A stretch of 64,000 nt of DNA from Lysinibacillus sp. JNUCC-52 (lineage in GTDB: Bacteria > Bacillota > Bacilli > Bacillales_A > Planococcaceae). The translations under genes and the position numbers were made by a program. The notes under the pieces were generated by a model. The model was not told the origin of the DNA. It saw only the letters and a program-made list of their open reading frames with translations, and ran no database searches. Below, in pieces: positions 17,761 to 27,919 of the stretch; position 1 is the stretch's first letter; the number at the start of each line of letters is the position of its first letter. The stretch covers positions 4,186,001 through 4,250,000 of the forward strand of contig NZ_CP065546.1 in assembly GCF_015999545.1 (NCBI RefSeq). Reading direction: 5' to 3'.

Positions 17761-19017
17761 ATGAAACGTATTCATTACAGTTGGTTTATTTTAACGATAA
17801 CATTTTTCTCAATTATTGTAGCAGGCATTACTTTATCTTCATCAGGTGTTTTTATTGGCCCGTTTGAACATGAATTTGGCTGGGACCGATCGGTAATAGC
17901 AATGGCATTTGCTATCAGTCTTTTTTTATATGGAATTTCTGGTCCATTTATGGCAGCATTACTCGAAGTTCTTGGATTAAAGAAAATGATGCTAGCTGCT
18001 ATGACAATATTAATGATAGGTATATCGCTTACATTGTTAATGCAACAAGCATGGCAACTAATTATAATTTGGGGCTTTATTATTGGGCTAGGTGCGAGTC
18101 TCTTTTTAACCGTTTTAAGTCCCTTTGTAGCGAATCATTGGTTTGAAAAAAGAAGAGGGCTTGCTTTAGGGATATTAACGGCCAGTACTGCAACGGGGCA
18201 ATTAGTTCTTCTGCCAATATTAGCAATGATTATCGAAAAATCCTCATGGCGATGGGCAATTGTTTTAATCATGGTGTTAAGCGCCATTATGTTTTTCATT
18301 ATTTTAGTGTTTATGAAAAATAAACCGAAGGATGTTGGAGTTCTTGCGTATGGACTTGAAGAGGAAAAAACGGAAAGTGTAATAGTAGAAAAGAAAAACC
18401 CAATCATTATTGCTTTTAATGGTTTGTTCACTGCGGTGAAAGTGAAAGAATTTTGGCTTTTAGCAGGTAGTTTTTTTATTTGTGGATTATCAACGAGTGG
18501 TTTAATTGGTACGCATTTTGTATCGTATTGTATTAGCTTCGGTGTTCCATTAGTAACGGCAGCTTCGTTTTTATCGTTTATGGGCATATTTAATTTAGTT
18601 GGAACAACATTATCAGGCTGGTTATCTGATCGCTTCGATAATCGCTGGTTACTGTTTTGGTATTATCTTTTAAGAGGAGCTTCTCTCGTTTTATTGCCGT
18701 ATGCATTAATGCAAGGTTCGCTCACATTGCTTATTATTTTCACTGCGTTCTATGGATTAGATTGGATTGCCACTGTACCGCCTACAGTTAATATTTCAAG
18801 ACAAATTTTTGGCACGCAAAAAAGCGGTATTATTTACGGTTGGATTTTTGCATCCCATCAGGCAGGTGCGGCAGTAGCAGCGTATGGTGGAGGTCTAATT
18901 TATAAATTTTTCAATTCGTACACATGGGCATTTTTCTTAGCTGGTGTATTTTGTGTTTTAGCTAGCCTGTTTGTCATCATAGTGAAAAAACAAACGCTGA
19001 ATAAACTAGCACATTAA
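17761..19017 (+). CDS. Major facilitator superfamily transporter
   Basis: 418 aa with 12 predicted membrane helices and a central cytoplasmic loop near residues 195-220. The first helices (SWFILTITFFSIIVAGI, then GVFIGPFEHEFGW) and the ANHWFEKRRGLALG loop near residue 128 resemble the OFA/monocarboxylate branch of MFS, so an organic acid is one possible substrate. AGGTGG lies 4-9 nt before the ATG. Control by the divergent MarR protein is inferred from the promoter palindrome. Substrate not determined. Confidence 0.88.
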   Translation: MKRIHYSWFILTITFFSIIVAGITLSSSGVFIGPFEHEFGWDRSVIAMAFAISLFLYGISGPFMAALLEVLGLKKMMLAAMTILMIGISLTLLMQQAWQLIIIWGFIIGLGASLFLTVLSPFVANHWFEKRRGLALGILTASTATGQLVLLPILAMIIEKSSWRWAIVLIMVLSAIMFFIILVFMKNKPKDVGVLAYGLEEEKTESVIVEKKNPIIIAFNGLFTAVKVKEFWLLAGSFFICGLSTSGLIGTHFVSYCISFGVPLVTAASFLSFMGIFNLVGTTLSGWLSDRFDNRWLLFWYYLLRGASLVLLPYALMQGSLTLLIIFTAFYGLDWIATVPPTVNISRQIFGTQKSGIIYGWIFASHQAGAAVAAYGGGLIYKFFNSYTWAFFLAGVFCVLASLFVIIVKKQTLNKLAH

Positions 19018-19090
19018 AATATAAATCATTGCTCTGATTGTAATGAACAGAGTGAATTGAACATAATAGTATAAACGACATAAAAAGTAC

Positions 19091-19130
19091 AAATAGTATG
19101 CTAGGAAGTATTCTAGCGTGCTATTTTTTT
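19091..19130 (+). terminator. Terminator after the MFS gene
   Basis: AATAGTATGCTAG pairs with CTAGCGTGCTATT (two G-T pairs) around an 8-nt loop and runs into seven T. Confidence 0.75.
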
Positions 19131-19170
19131 GCCGTAAAACCAGTTAGGTAATTGTGAATAAGAGATATGT

Positions 19171-19205
19171 TTGACAATATTCAAACAAAAGTTTATAATG
19201 TAAAC
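19171..19205 (+). promoter_or_regulatory. Consensus promoter of psuKG with inverted repeats
   Basis: TTGACA at 19171-19176 and TATAAT at 19194-19199 with a 17-bp spacer match the SigA consensus. GTTTG/CAAAC flank the -35 and GTTTA/TAAAC flank the -10, both as short inverted repeats. These could bind a repressor, possibly the helix-turn-helix of PsuK itself. Confidence 0.75.
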
Positions 19206-19227
19206 AAATATAATAAAAGGTGATGCT

Positions 19228-20319
19228 ATGAATGAAAGAGAACAAGCGGTACTGGCTTTAATTCGTAAAAATCCGTTTATGTCTCAGCAAGAGATGGCAG
19301 ATAAGATGAATCTGTCACGTCCAGTACTTGCAAACTTAGTGTCGAGCTTAACGAAGCAAGGAAAGATTGTTGGCCGTGCTTATATTTTACCTGAGGAAAA
19401 TGAAATTATTTGTATCGGCGGGGCTAATCTCGATCGGAAATTTCATGTAAGAGGGACCGTGCAATTAGGAACTTCTAATCCTGCTAGCTCCTCATTTAGT
19501 GTAGGTGGGGTTGGTCGTAATATTGCGGAAAATTTAGGTCGACTTAATCATGAGGTGACGTTACTCACGACAGCTGGAAAGGATGCGGATTGGCAAGTAA
19601 TCCAAGAAGCATCAGAATCATTTATGAATTTACGCTATGTCGAGCAGTTACCAGATGCTTCAACTGGTTCCTATACTGCGATTATGGACGAGCAAGGTGA
19701 ACTTGCATTAGCTGTTGCAAACATGGAAGTTTATGATTTGTTATTGCCAAGTTTATTGAAGAAATATGAGCCAATGTTGATGAATGCAGGCTGCTTTATT
19801 ATGGATTTAAATTGCCCGAAAGAAACGGTCGCTTACATCCAACAAGTAGCGATTGCGCGAGCTATTCCGTTTGTCATTGTACCTGTATCTTCACCAAAAA
19901 TGAATCGATTACCAGATACATTGCAAGGGGTTACATGGTTTATTTGTAACACAGATGAAGCAGAAACAATCGTTGGTCATAAAATTGAAACCGATGCAAG
20001 CTATGAAAAAGCTATTCAAAAGATTCTTCAATTAGGTGCCGAACATGTCATTATTACGGCAGGTAGCAAAGGTGTCTATGCTGCATCTGCAACTAGTACA
20101 CCAAGTCATTTTGCTGCTAAGGAAATAACTAAAATTGAAGATGTAACGGGCGCTGGTGATGCTTTTGTAAGTGCTGTCATCCATAGTTGGTTAAGGGGAC
20201 AATCTCTTGATGTTTGTATTGATGCAGGCTTAACAAATGCTAAAAATACACTGGCATCCCCGTACACAGTAAGACCTGAATTATCAGAAGAATTGTTAAA
20301 GAGTGAAATGGAGGAATAA
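19228..20319 (+). CDS. psuK: Pseudouridine kinase with N-terminal helix-turn-helix
   Basis: Phosphorylates pseudouridine for PsuG. 363 aa. Residues 1-55 are a winged helix-turn-helix (SQQEMADKMNLSRPVLANLVSSL read from about residue 19); residues 60-360 are a PfkB/ribokinase domain with ICIGGANLDRK, the SVGGVGRNIAENLGRL sugar-binding block, and the catalytic VTGAGDAFVSA near residue 307. Its link to psuG, 3 nt downstream, makes pseudouridine a better substrate guess than another nucleoside. The fused DNA-binding domain suggests self-regulation. Confidence 0.9.
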   Translation: MNEREQAVLALIRKNPFMSQQEMADKMNLSRPVLANLVSSLTKQGKIVGRAYILPEENEIICIGGANLDRKFHVRGTVQLGTSNPASSSFSVGGVGRNIAENLGRLNHEVTLLTTAGKDADWQVIQEASESFMNLRYVEQLPDASTGSYTAIMDEQGELALAVANMEVYDLLLPSLLKKYEPMLMNAGCFIMDLNCPKETVAYIQQVAIARAIPFVIVPVSSPKMNRLPDTLQGVTWFICNTDEAETIVGHKIETDASYEKAIQKILQLGAEHVIITAGSKGVYAASATSTPSHFAAKEITKIEDVTGAGDAFVSAVIHSWLRGQSLDVCIDAGLTNAKNTLASPYTVRPELSEELLKSEMEE

Positions 20320-20322
20320 CAC

Positions 20323-21237
20323 ATGAAAGAATTCATCGTATTATCAGAAGAAGTAAAAGCTGGACAAGCAAAAGGACTACCAATTGTTGCATTAGAGTCA
20401 ACAATTATCTCACATGGTATGCCGTATCCTCAAAACGTACAAACAGCACGTGAAGTAGAGCAAATTATTCGTGACAACGGTGCAGTGCCTGCAACGATTG
20501 CGTTAATAGACGGTAAAATTAAAATCGGTTTATCTGACGAAGAACTAGAAATGTTTGGGAATGCACAAGGTGTTGCTAAAACATCTCGCCGTGACCTAGG
20601 CTATTTATTAGCGACGAAAAAATTAGGTGCAACAACAGTTGCTGCAACAATGATTTGTGCAGAGCTTGCTGGCATTGAAATTTTCGTTACAGGTGGTATC
20701 GGTGGCGTGCACCGCGGTGCTGAAACAACAATGGATATTTCAGCTGACTTAGAAGAATTAGCACAAACAAATGTTGCTGTTATTTGTGCGGGTGCTAAAT
20801 CAATTTTAGATATCGGTTTAACACTTGAATATCTTGAAACAAAAGGTGTACCTGTTGTAGGTTATGGCACGCCAGAGCTTCCTGCATTCTACACACGCCA
20901 AAGTGGATTTGATGTAAACTTTAAGCTTGATACACCAGAAGAAGTAGCAGCAATGTTACGTGCTAAATGGGATTTAGGTTTACAAGGTGGAGCAGTGATT
21001 GCAAATCCTATTCCAGAAGCAGAAGCGCTTGAGCACGAGTTTATCACTAGCATTATTGAAAAAGCGTTACAAGAAGCTGAAGAAAATGGAATTCAAGGTA
21101 AAAACGTAACGCCATTCTTACTTGGCAAAGTAAAAGAATTAACAGAAGGTAAGAGCCTTGATGCAAACATTGCATTAGTGAAAAACAATGCAGTAGTTGG
21201 TGCGAAAATTGCGGTTGCTTACAACAAAGCAAACTAA
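20323..21237 (+). CDS. psuG: Pseudouridine-5'-phosphate glycosidase
   Basis: Splits pseudouridine 5'-phosphate to uracil and ribose 5-phosphate. 304 aa, the family length. Seen: [16 protein letters not shown] near residue 25, [12 protein letters not shown] near 86, [17 protein letters not shown] near 104 and [14 protein letters not shown] near 122. TGGAGGAATAACAC at the psuK end provides the ribosome site, so the two genes are co-transcribed. Confidence 0.95.
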   Translation: MKEFIVLSEEVKAGQAKGLPIVALESTIISHGMPYPQNVQTAREVEQIIRDNGAVPATIALIDGKIKIGLSDEELEMFGNAQGVAKTSRRDLGYLLATKKLGATTVAATMICAELAGIEIFVTGGIGGVHRGAETTMDISADLEELAQTNVAVICAGAKSILDIGLTLEYLETKGVPVVGYGTPELPAFYTRQSGFDVNFKLDTPEEVAAMLRAKWDLGLQGGAVIANPIPEAEALEHEFITSIIEKALQEAEENGIQGKNVTPFLLGKVKELTEGKSLDANIALVKNNAVVGAKIAVAYNKAN

Positions 21238-21246
21238 CTAGTAAAT

Positions 21247-21293
21247 GAAAGACCCTTTGTGAAGCTGATTGATTTCACGGAGGGTCTTTTTAT
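21247..21293 (+). terminator. Terminator after psuG
   Basis: AAAGACCCT and GTGAA pair with TTCAC and AGGGTCTTT across an internal mismatch, with a T run after. Confidence 0.8.
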
Positions 21294-21443
21294 CTATAAT
21301 AATGTATTTTTAACCCATTAATACGAAGTGTTCACGATATTATCTAAACTATATGACACAGTCCCTTTACAATCGACCTCTATTTTTTATACAATTAAGT
21401 TTATATCTAATCTGAAAAATTTGACGAGCAAGGTGGACATGTT

Positions 21444-23639
21444 ATGGCGAAAGAGCAAATTTTGACTCCTGAGGACGTTTTTGATTTAGTCAAATCCTAC
21501 ATGAATGAGGAAAATGTCGCATTCGTGAAAAAAGCATATGAATTGGCAAGAGATGCGCATATTGAGCAATTCCGTAGCTCTGGTGAACCGTATATTATTC
21601 ACCCAGTGCAAGTTGCGGGTATTTTAGCTGAATTACAAATGGATCCAGAAACTGTAGCAGCAGGCTTTTTACACGATGTTGTGGAAGATACGGAATTTAC
21701 ACGAGATGATTTAGTCCGTGAATTTGGCGAGGAAGTAGCAGTGCTTGTTGACGGAGTAACGAAGCTTGGGAAAATAAAATATTTATCGAAGGAAGCACAA
21801 CAGGCGGAAAATCACCGCAAAATGTTTGTAGCAATGGCTCAAGATATTCGCGTCATCTTGATTAAGCTTGCTGACCGTCTGCATAATATGCGCACGTTGA
21901 AGCATTTACCTGCTGAAAAGCAACGCCGTATTTCGAAAGAAACACTTGAAATATTTGCACCGCTTGCACATCGTCTAGGGATTTCGACAGTAAAATGGGA
22001 GCTGGAGGATACTGCACTTCGATATTTAAATCCACAGCAATATTACCGTATTGTCAGTCTAATGAAGAAGAAGCGGGATGAACGTGAGGCTTATTTAGAC
22101 AATGTCATGGGGGAAATGAAATCTCAATTGTCTGAAGTTGAAATTGATGCGGATGTTTATGGTCGACCAAAGCATATTTATAGTATTTATCGTAAAATGG
22201 TGCTACAGAAAAAGCAATTTAATGAAATTTATGATTTATTAGCGATTCGTGTACTTGTTGATAGCATAAAAGATTGCTATGCAGTGTTAGGAATAGTCCA
22301 TACTTTATGGAAGCCGATGCCTGGGCGTTTTAAAGATTATATTGCAATGCCAAAGCAAAACTTGTATCAATCATTGCATACGACCGTTATAGGGCCATAT
22401 GGCGACCCATTAGAAGTGCAAATCCGCACAAAAGAAATGCACAAAATTGCGGAGTACGGGATTGCAGCACACTGGGCATATAAAGAAGGTAAAAAAATTG
22501 ATATTGAAAAGCAAAATGTCGATCAAAAATTAACGTGGTTTAGAGAAATATTAGAATTCCAAAATGAATCATCTAATGCAGAAGAGTTCATGGAATCATT
22601 AAAATTCGATTTATTTTCTGATATGGTGTATGTATTTACACCTGAAGGCGATGTTATTGAATTACCTGCTGGTTCTGTACCTATCGATTTCGCATACCGT
22701 GTGCATTCAGAAGTCGGCAATCGTACAATCGGAGCCAAAATCAATGGTAAAATGGTACCGCTTGATACCCCATTAAAAACTGGTGATATCATTGAAATTT
22801 TAACATCGAAACAATCATTTGGTCCGAGTCGTGACTGGCTTAAAATCGCACAATCATCGCAAGCGAAAAATAAGATTAAGCAATTTTTCAAGCGTCATCT
22901 TCGTGAGGAGAATATCATCAAAGGTAAAGAGATGATTGAAAAAGAAATTCGTTCACAAGATTTCGATATGAAAGAAACGATGTCCTCGGAAAACTTAAAA
23001 CGTGTTTGCGATAAATTTAATTACACGAATGAAGAGGATTTATATGCGGCAGTTGGTATGAATGGTATTACTGCACAACAAGTTGTAAATCGTTTAGCTG
23101 AAAAACGCCGTAAAGAGCGTGAACAAGAAGAAGCGCTTGAAAAAATCGAACAAAAAATGAAAAATCCAATTCCACAAAAACGTACAGAGTCAGGCGTTAT
23201 TGTAAAAGGCATTGATAATATGCTTATTCGACTATCACGTTGCTGTACACCTGTTCCTGGTGATGACATCGTCGGCTTTATTACAAAAGGTCGGGGTGTT
23301 TCAGTACACCGTGCGGATTGTCCAAATATTCAAATTGAGGATGAGCAGGAGCGTATAATTGAAGTGGAATGGGAGCATGGCCTTACACCAGAGAAAAAAG
23401 AGTATCCTGTTGATATCGAAGTTTCTGCCTTTGATAGACCTGGAATATTAAATGAAGTCATGCAAATCGTTAGCGAAACAAAAACAAATATTTTAGCTGT
23501 AAGTGGCCGTGCAGATCGCGATAAAATTGCGACTATTCATCTTACAATTTCTATTTCAAATATTTCACATTTGCATAAGGTTGTTGAACGCATTAAACAA
23601 ACACCCGATATTTACTCTGTGCAACGTGTAATTAATTAG
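21444..23639 (+). CDS. relA: Bifunctional (p)ppGpp synthetase/hydrolase RelA/SpoT
   Basis: Makes and degrades (p)ppGpp at starved ribosomes. 731 aa, as in other Bacilli. Domains: HD hydrolase (HPVQVAGIL near residue 51, [10 protein letters not shown] near 74), synthetase ([13 protein letters not shown] near 241, [14 protein letters not shown] near 300), TGS ([25 protein letters not shown] read near 397), a C-terminal zinc-finger-like RCCTPVPGD near 598, and ACT (residues about 655-731). Hydrolase residues are present, so it should be bifunctional. It precedes dtd as in B. subtilis. Confidence 0.97.
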   Translation: MAKEQILTPEDVFDLVKSYMNEENVAFVKKAYELARDAHIEQFRSSGEPYIIHPVQVAGILAELQMDPETVAAGFLHDVVEDTEFTRDDLVREFGEEVAVLVDGVTKLGKIKYLSKEAQQAENHRKMFVAMAQDIRVILIKLADRLHNMRTLKHLPAEKQRRISKETLEIFAPLAHRLGISTVKWELEDTALRYLNPQQYYRIVSLMKKKRDEREAYLDNVMGEMKSQLSEVEIDADVYGRPKHIYSIYRKMVLQKKQFNEIYDLLAIRVLVDSIKDCYAVLGIVHTLWKPMPGRFKDYIAMPKQNLYQSLHTTVIGPYGDPLEVQIRTKEMHKIAEYGIAAHWAYKEGKKIDIEKQNVDQKLTWFREILEFQNESSNAEEFMESLKFDLFSDMVYVFTPEGDVIELPAGSVPIDFAYRVHSEVGNRTIGAKINGKMVPLDTPLKTGDIIEILTSKQSFGPSRDWLKIAQSSQAKNKIKQFFKRHLREENIIKGKEMIEKEIRSQDFDMKETMSSENLKRVCDKFNYTNEEDLYAAVGMNGITAQQVVNRLAEKRRKEREQEEALEKIEQKMKNPIPQKRTESGVIVKGIDNMLIRLSRCCTPVPGDDIVGFITKGRGVSVHRADCPNIQIEDEQERIIEVEWEHGLTPEKKEYPVDIEVSAFDRPGILNEVMQIVSETKTNILAVSGRADRDKIATIHLTISISNISHLHKVVERIKQTPDIYSVQRVIN

Positions 23640-23733
23640 AAGAGCAAAAGATAACATAGTATGCATACTGGAAAGGCACTGCAGTTAAAACGACAGTGGG
23701 CACAGATTTTGATAGATTGAGGGGTTAAACATT

Positions 23734-24174
23734 ATGAAAGTAGTTCTACAGCGTAGTAAGGCTGCATCTGTAACGGTCCAAGGAGAAGTTACAGGTGCGA
23801 TTGATAAAGGCTATGTGCTTCTCGTAGGTATTACCCATGAGGATACGGCAGAGGACGTTGCATACCTTGCCAAAAAAGTCGCTAATCTACGCTTATGGGA
23901 AGATAGTGAAGGGAAAATGAATCATTCCATTTTAGAGCATGGTGGGGCAATCTTATCTGTATCTCAATTTACTTTGTATGGAGATGCAAAAAAGGGCAAT
24001 CGTCCGAGCTTTACAAGTGCAGCAAGACCAGAAATCGCTGCACCGTTATGGGAAGCTTTTAATGATGCTTTACGTGGATATGGCTTACAAGTAGAGACTG
24101 GTATTTTCGGTGCTATGATGGACGTTGCATTGACGAATGATGGTCCTGTCACAATCTTACTTGAGTCAAAATAG
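23734..24174 (+). CDS. dtd: D-aminoacyl-tRNA deacylase
   Basis: Removes D-amino acids (and Gly from tRNA-Ala) wrongly attached to tRNA. 146 aa. Seen: [15 protein letters not shown], the [19 protein letters not shown] block near residue 77-95, and the C-terminal NDGPVT. It follows relA after 94 bp with no terminator, so co-transcription is likely. Confidence 0.96.
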   Translation: MKVVLQRSKAASVTVQGEVTGAIDKGYVLLVGITHEDTAEDVAYLAKKVANLRLWEDSEGKMNHSILEHGGAILSVSQFTLYGDAKKGNRPSFTSAARPEIAAPLWEAFNDALRGYGLQVETGIFGAMMDVALTNDGPVTILLESK

Positions 24175-24245
24175 AGGTACATTTCCTATCATTCCTACAT
24201 ATAGTAAGAAGAATGGCAAATTTGTAGGAAGGAAGTGTATCGTCG

Positions 24246-24455
24246 ATGACGCAAACAGGAAGGCTATCGAATCCTTATTTATATGAAACACTTAAACTGA
24301 TGATTAGCCAAAAAATTGTCGTGCAAACAGAGAAAAGTATCCAGCAAGGGATTTTAACTACTGTATTACCTGACCATATCGTTATCGAGATTGAGCATAC
24401 ACCCTTCTTTATTCGTATGGAGGAAATCATATGGGTTACAATGGCGACAAAATAA
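24246..24455 (+). CDS. DUF2642 family small protein
   Basis: 69 aa. The order of an N-terminal helix, a short beta barrel-like stretch (QQGILTTVLPDHIVIEI) and TPFFIRMEEIIWV matches the DUF2642 pattern seen in Bacillus YuzF-like proteins. Function is unknown. GGAAGGAAG lies about 10 nt before the ATG. It ends at a bidirectional terminator shared with the convergent amidase gene. Confidence 0.7.
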   Translation: MTQTGRLSNPYLYETLKLMISQKIVVQTEKSIQQGILTTVLPDHIVIEIEHTPFFIRMEEIIWVTMATK

Positions 24456-24467
24456 GCACAAATAAAT

Positions 24468-24512
24468 AAAAACCTTCATTTTCTATAGGTAATAGAAAAT
24501 GAAGGTTTTTGT
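24468..24512. terminator. Bidirectional terminator
   Basis: An 18-bp A/T-flanked stem (AAAAACCTTCATTTTCTA with its complement) between convergent genes. It can serve the DUF2642 gene on plus and the amidase gene on minus. Confidence 0.85.
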
Positions 24513-26104
24513 TATTCGTTAGCATCAAAGTAATCTAAAATACCTTGATAGATGCCGAGTGTGGCCTGTTCTCTGAATTTAGCCGTTGTAATGATCCGTT
24601 CTTCATTGGAATTACTTAAGAAACCTAGCTCGAGAAGCACTGCTTTTTGTCTGTTTTCACGAAGTACTAAGTAATTTCCTTCCTGTGTACCGCGATCTTT
24701 AATGTTAATTTTACTAGCGAGCCCGTTGTGTATAGCTTCAGCTAGCCCTTTTTGATTGTTGTTCAAATAGTAGGAAGTAAAACCCGAAACCGAACTATTG
24801 TCAGTTGCATCATAGTGAATACTTATAAACGCATCTGCATCATGTTGGTGTGCAACGGATACACGTTTACGAAGGGCAACATATTCATCTGATTCACGTG
24901 TCATGACAACATTTGCTCCAGCTGCACTTAACTTGGAAGCGAGAAGAGACGCAGTTTTCAACGTTAAATCTTTCTCGTCCGTTCCTCGCTGACCCGTTGT
25001 ACCGTGGTCATTTCCACCATGTCCAGCATCCACAACAATTGTAAGTCCGTTAAGAGTTCCTTTTTTTCGAGGTTCAGATTTTGTATTGCTAGTTGTAACT
25101 ACTGTGCTTTGGGAAGTGGAGACTACCCAGTTAGCGACAAATGCCGTTTTATCTTCTAATTGGATTTCGTAAAAATCATCTTTAGCACCTACAATTGGAT
25201 AGGTTTCACCTGCATCTACACGTTTAACAACCTCAGCCGTTGTAGTTGCGTCCGTACGTAAGTTTGTCCCATTATAAATAATTGTGACAGATTCAAGCGA
25301 GGAAGATGATGGTGATGTTGACGTTGACGATGACGTTGTAGTTTTCGCCGTCGTTTTTACCGAATCTGAAAATGTCCCGTAGAAGCTGTATACCCAACCA
25401 GTTTTTTTGTTATTGTACTGAATTTGCACCCAATTATGTTCTTGTGCGAGAACTTTAAAGGATTGTCCATTAGAAACAGTTCCTATTTTTTTTGAGGTTA
25501 AATCTGCATTTTTGCGAACATTTAGTGTATCAACTAAAATAGTAAAGGTAGTACCTTTAGGCTCGGTAGTTGTAGATACTTCTACTACTGGGTCAGTTGT
25601 TGTTTTTTCGGTTGTTTCATTAATTGTCACATAGTCTGAAGATACCCAACCGACTAGTCCATTCCAATTAATTTTTGCCCATGCACCACTTTCTGTTATG
25701 AGTGTTGCTTGATTGCCTGTTGACAGTTGCCCAAGGACTGGTGATGCAATATCGGGTTCAGTACGGATATTGAGACGATCAACTTGCGAAATAACTGTTT
25801 TATCAATTGTTTGTTGCTCATTTATAGAAGCTGTTAGCCAAGATGCTACCCATCCTTCGTCATTGCCTGCTTTTACTTGAATCCAGTCACCTTCACGACC
25901 GATGGATGTTAACATATCACCTTCTTTTAATGTTGTAATAATCGGGTAAGAGAGCCCAGGTCCTTCGCGTAAATGAAGTATCGTTCCAGTAACTTTTAAA
26001 TCACTCGTATCGGCAAATACTAGTTCTTTATTGCTGATACTGGGAATCAAAAATGCTAATAATAGGACAAAGATAATGGTTTTATGTATAAGTTTTGTCG
26101 TCAT
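24512..26104 (-). CDS. yrvJ: Secreted N-acetylmuramoyl-L-alanine amidase with four SH3b repeats (YrvJ-like)
   Basis: Cell-wall hydrolase, 530 aa. A signal peptide occupies residues 1-32. Four bacterial SH3 repeats follow at about 37-92, 105-160, 190-245 and 272-327, each with an LN-R or NLR turn and a closing GWV or similar. A Ser/Thr-rich linker comes between repeats 3 and 4. The C-terminal Amidase_3 domain (about 350-528) shows the zinc ligands in VDAGHGGNDHG, the ISIHYDA His and the catalytic Glu in VLLELGFLSN. Its position after dtd matches B. subtilis yrvJ. Confidence 0.92.
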   Translation of the reverse strand: MTTKLIHKTIIFVLLLAFLIPSISNKELVFADTSDLKVTGTILHLREGPGLSYPIITTLKEGDMLTSIGREGDWIQVKAGNDEGWVASWLTASINEQQTIDKTVISQVDRLNIRTEPDIASPVLGQLSTGNQATLITESGAWAKINWNGLVGWVSSDYVTINETTEKTTTDPVVEVSTTTEPKGTTFTILVDTLNVRKNADLTSKKIGTVSNGQSFKVLAQEHNWVQIQYNNKKTGWVYSFYGTFSDSVKTTAKTTTSSSTSTSPSSSSLESVTIIYNGTNLRTDATTTAEVVKRVDAGETYPIVGAKDDFYEIQLEDKTAFVANWVVSTSQSTVVTTSNTKSEPRKKGTLNGLTIVVDAGHGGNDHGTTGQRGTDEKDLTLKTASLLASKLSAAGANVVMTRESDEYVALRKRVSVAHQHDADAFISIHYDATDNSSVSGFTSYYLNNNQKGLAEAIHNGLASKINIKDRGTQEGNYLVLRENRQKAVLLELGFLSNSNEERIITTAKFREQATLGIYQGILDYFDANE

Positions 26105-26217
26105 CGGACCCCTCCTTTTCTTGTGCTATTTTACCATGTTTTCATAATAAAATTCGAGGGAAAAAGGTAACGGAAATCATTATTTTAATAACTACTTTGT
26201 GAAAAATAAGAAAACAG

Positions 26218-26246
26218 TTGACATTACCTATCGTTGTGACTAACAT
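26218..26246 (+). promoter_or_regulatory. Promoter of the hisS-aspS leader
   Basis: TTGACA at 26218-26223, 17-bp spacer, TAACAT at 26241-26246. The start would be near 26253, just before a GGTAATCA/TGATTAACC hairpin. Confidence 0.65.
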
Positions 26247-26252
26247 AAAGGG

Positions 26253-26540
26253 TAATCAAAAAATGATTAACCGCTTATGACCAAGCAAGTAGCATATACC
26301 TCTATTGGAAAAGAGAGGGAAAGACTTAGGCTGCAATCTTTCCTACAAAAAAGTATAAGGCGAATAACACTTGAGAGGCTTTTTTCTGAAAAGAAATTCT
26401 TAGTAGGAAAAAACGGAATCGGCCGTTACCCGATTATGAGGAGGACGCAATGTAGTTTATGCGTCAACTAGGGTGGAACCGCGGAAGCATATACAGCTCT
26501 CGTCCCTTGCAATTTTGCAAGGAGGCGAGGGCTTTTTTTT
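26253..26540 (+). ncRNA. T-box leader of hisS-aspS
   Basis: The T-box core AGGGTGGAACCGCGG is at 26470-26484 and a terminator (CTCGTCCCTTGC with GCAAGGAGGCGAG, then eight T) ends near 26540. Stem I has AGTA at 26287-26290, an AGAGAGGGAAAGAC distal element and the specifier loop near 26361-26372. The best specifier is CAC (His) at 26368-26370, preceded by TAA rather than GAA; an overlapping AAC is at 26366-26368. The TGGA bulge would pair with a U discriminator, which is unusual for tRNA-His. The leader should respond to uncharged tRNA. Confidence 0.9.
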
Positions 26541-26635
26541 GTTGGATTCCTTTTGATAAAAGTCGTCTGTCTGAAGGTAAGTGCGCGCTTTACAACGAAA
26601 GCTAGCTCATAAGCAATTGACAAGGAGGTAATTAC

Positions 26636-27901
26636 ATGAGTTTTAAAGTGCCACGAGGGACCCAAGATATATTGCCAGGTCAATCAGAAAAATGGCAAAA
26701 GGTCGAAGCAATTATTCGTGATATTTGTCGTGTGTATCGATATAACGAAATTCGTACACCTATTTTTGAACAAACAGATTTATTTGCGCGCGGCGTTGGT
26801 GAAACAACTGATGTAGTACAAAAGGAAATGTATACATTTGAAGACCGAGGTGGTCGTTCATTAACATTGCGCCCTGAAAATACGGCTGGCGTTGTTCGTG
26901 CATATGTCGAACATAAAATGTTTGGTGCACCTGATCAACCTGTGAAGCTCTCTTATTTAGGACCAATGTTCCGTTATGAACGTCAACAGGCTGGTCGTTA
27001 CCGTCAATTTGTACAATTTGGTGTCGAAGCTATTGGCTCAGCTGACCCTGCAATCGATGCAGAAGTTATAGCATTAGCTATGGATATTTATGAATCAACG
27101 GGCTTAAAAGATTTAAAATTAGTTATCAACTCTCTTGGTGATAAAGTAACGCGTGATGCACACCGTACAGCATTAATTAATCATTTTGAGCCACATATTC
27201 ATGAGTTTTGCTCTGATTGCCAAAATCGTTTGCAAAAAAACCCATTACGTATTTTAGATTGTAAGGTAGACCGTGAGCATCCATTAATGGCTACTGCTCC
27301 TGCATTAACTAATTTTTTAACAGAAGATTCAGCGGCATACTTTGCGCAAGTTAAAACGTATTTAGATACGCTAGGTATTTCATATGAAGTAGATCCGAAT
27401 TTAGTACGTGGCCTTGACTATTACAACCATACAACGTTTGAAATTATGTCAACGGCGGACGGCTTTGGCGCTATTACAACGCTTTGTGGTGGTGGTCGTT
27501 ATAATGGGCTTGTAGAAGAAATCGGAGGTCCCAATGTACCAGGTATTGGCTTTGCTTTAAGTATCGAGCGTTTATTATTAGCTCTTGAAGCGGAAGCGGT
27601 AGAGTTAGATACAGAATCCGCATTAGATGTTTACATGATTGCTATGGGCGATGAAGCGAAGCTAAAAGCAGTCGAGCTAACAAGTTCATTCCGTGCTAAA
27701 GGTATTTCAACTGATATGGATTATTTAGATCGAAAAATGAAAGCACAAATGAAATCAGCAGACCGTTTAGGTGCTAAATATACGATCGTCTTAGGTGAAA
27801 CCGAAATAGAAGAGCAAGCAGCAGCAGTAAAACATATGGCATCTGGGGAACAGCAAAAAATTGCCTTCTCAGAATTAGTGAACTACTTATTAAATAAATG
27901 A
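26636..27901 (+). CDS. hisS: Histidyl-tRNA synthetase
   Basis: Class II synthetase, 421 aa. Seen: motif 1 around [21 protein letters not shown] (from residue 41), motif 2 [15 protein letters not shown] near 111-125, the histidine-A loops [12 protein letters not shown] near 258 and GGGRYNGL near 285, motif 3 [12 protein letters not shown] near 303, then the anticodon-binding domain. AAGGAGGTAATTAC precedes the ATG. It is co-transcribed with aspS, 18 bp downstream. Confidence 0.98.
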   Translation: MSFKVPRGTQDILPGQSEKWQKVEAIIRDICRVYRYNEIRTPIFEQTDLFARGVGETTDVVQKEMYTFEDRGGRSLTLRPENTAGVVRAYVEHKMFGAPDQPVKLSYLGPMFRYERQQAGRYRQFVQFGVEAIGSADPAIDAEVIALAMDIYESTGLKDLKLVINSLGDKVTRDAHRTALINHFEPHIHEFCSDCQNRLQKNPLRILDCKVDREHPLMATAPALTNFLTEDSAAYFAQVKTYLDTLGISYEVDPNLVRGLDYYNHTTFEIMSTADGFGAITTLCGGGRYNGLVEEIGGPNVPGIGFALSIERLLLALEAEAVELDTESALDVYMIAMGDEAKLKAVELTSSFRAKGISTDMDYLDRKMKAQMKSADRLGAKYTIVLGETEIEEQAAAVKHMASGEQQKIAFSELVNYLLNK

Positions 27902-27919
27902 TTTTGGAGGAAATGCAAA

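Noticed and set aside
26277-26471. 64-codon frame in the hisS leader
   Set aside because: It lies across T-box stem I and the T-box core and has no ribosome site; a chance frame in structured RNA.
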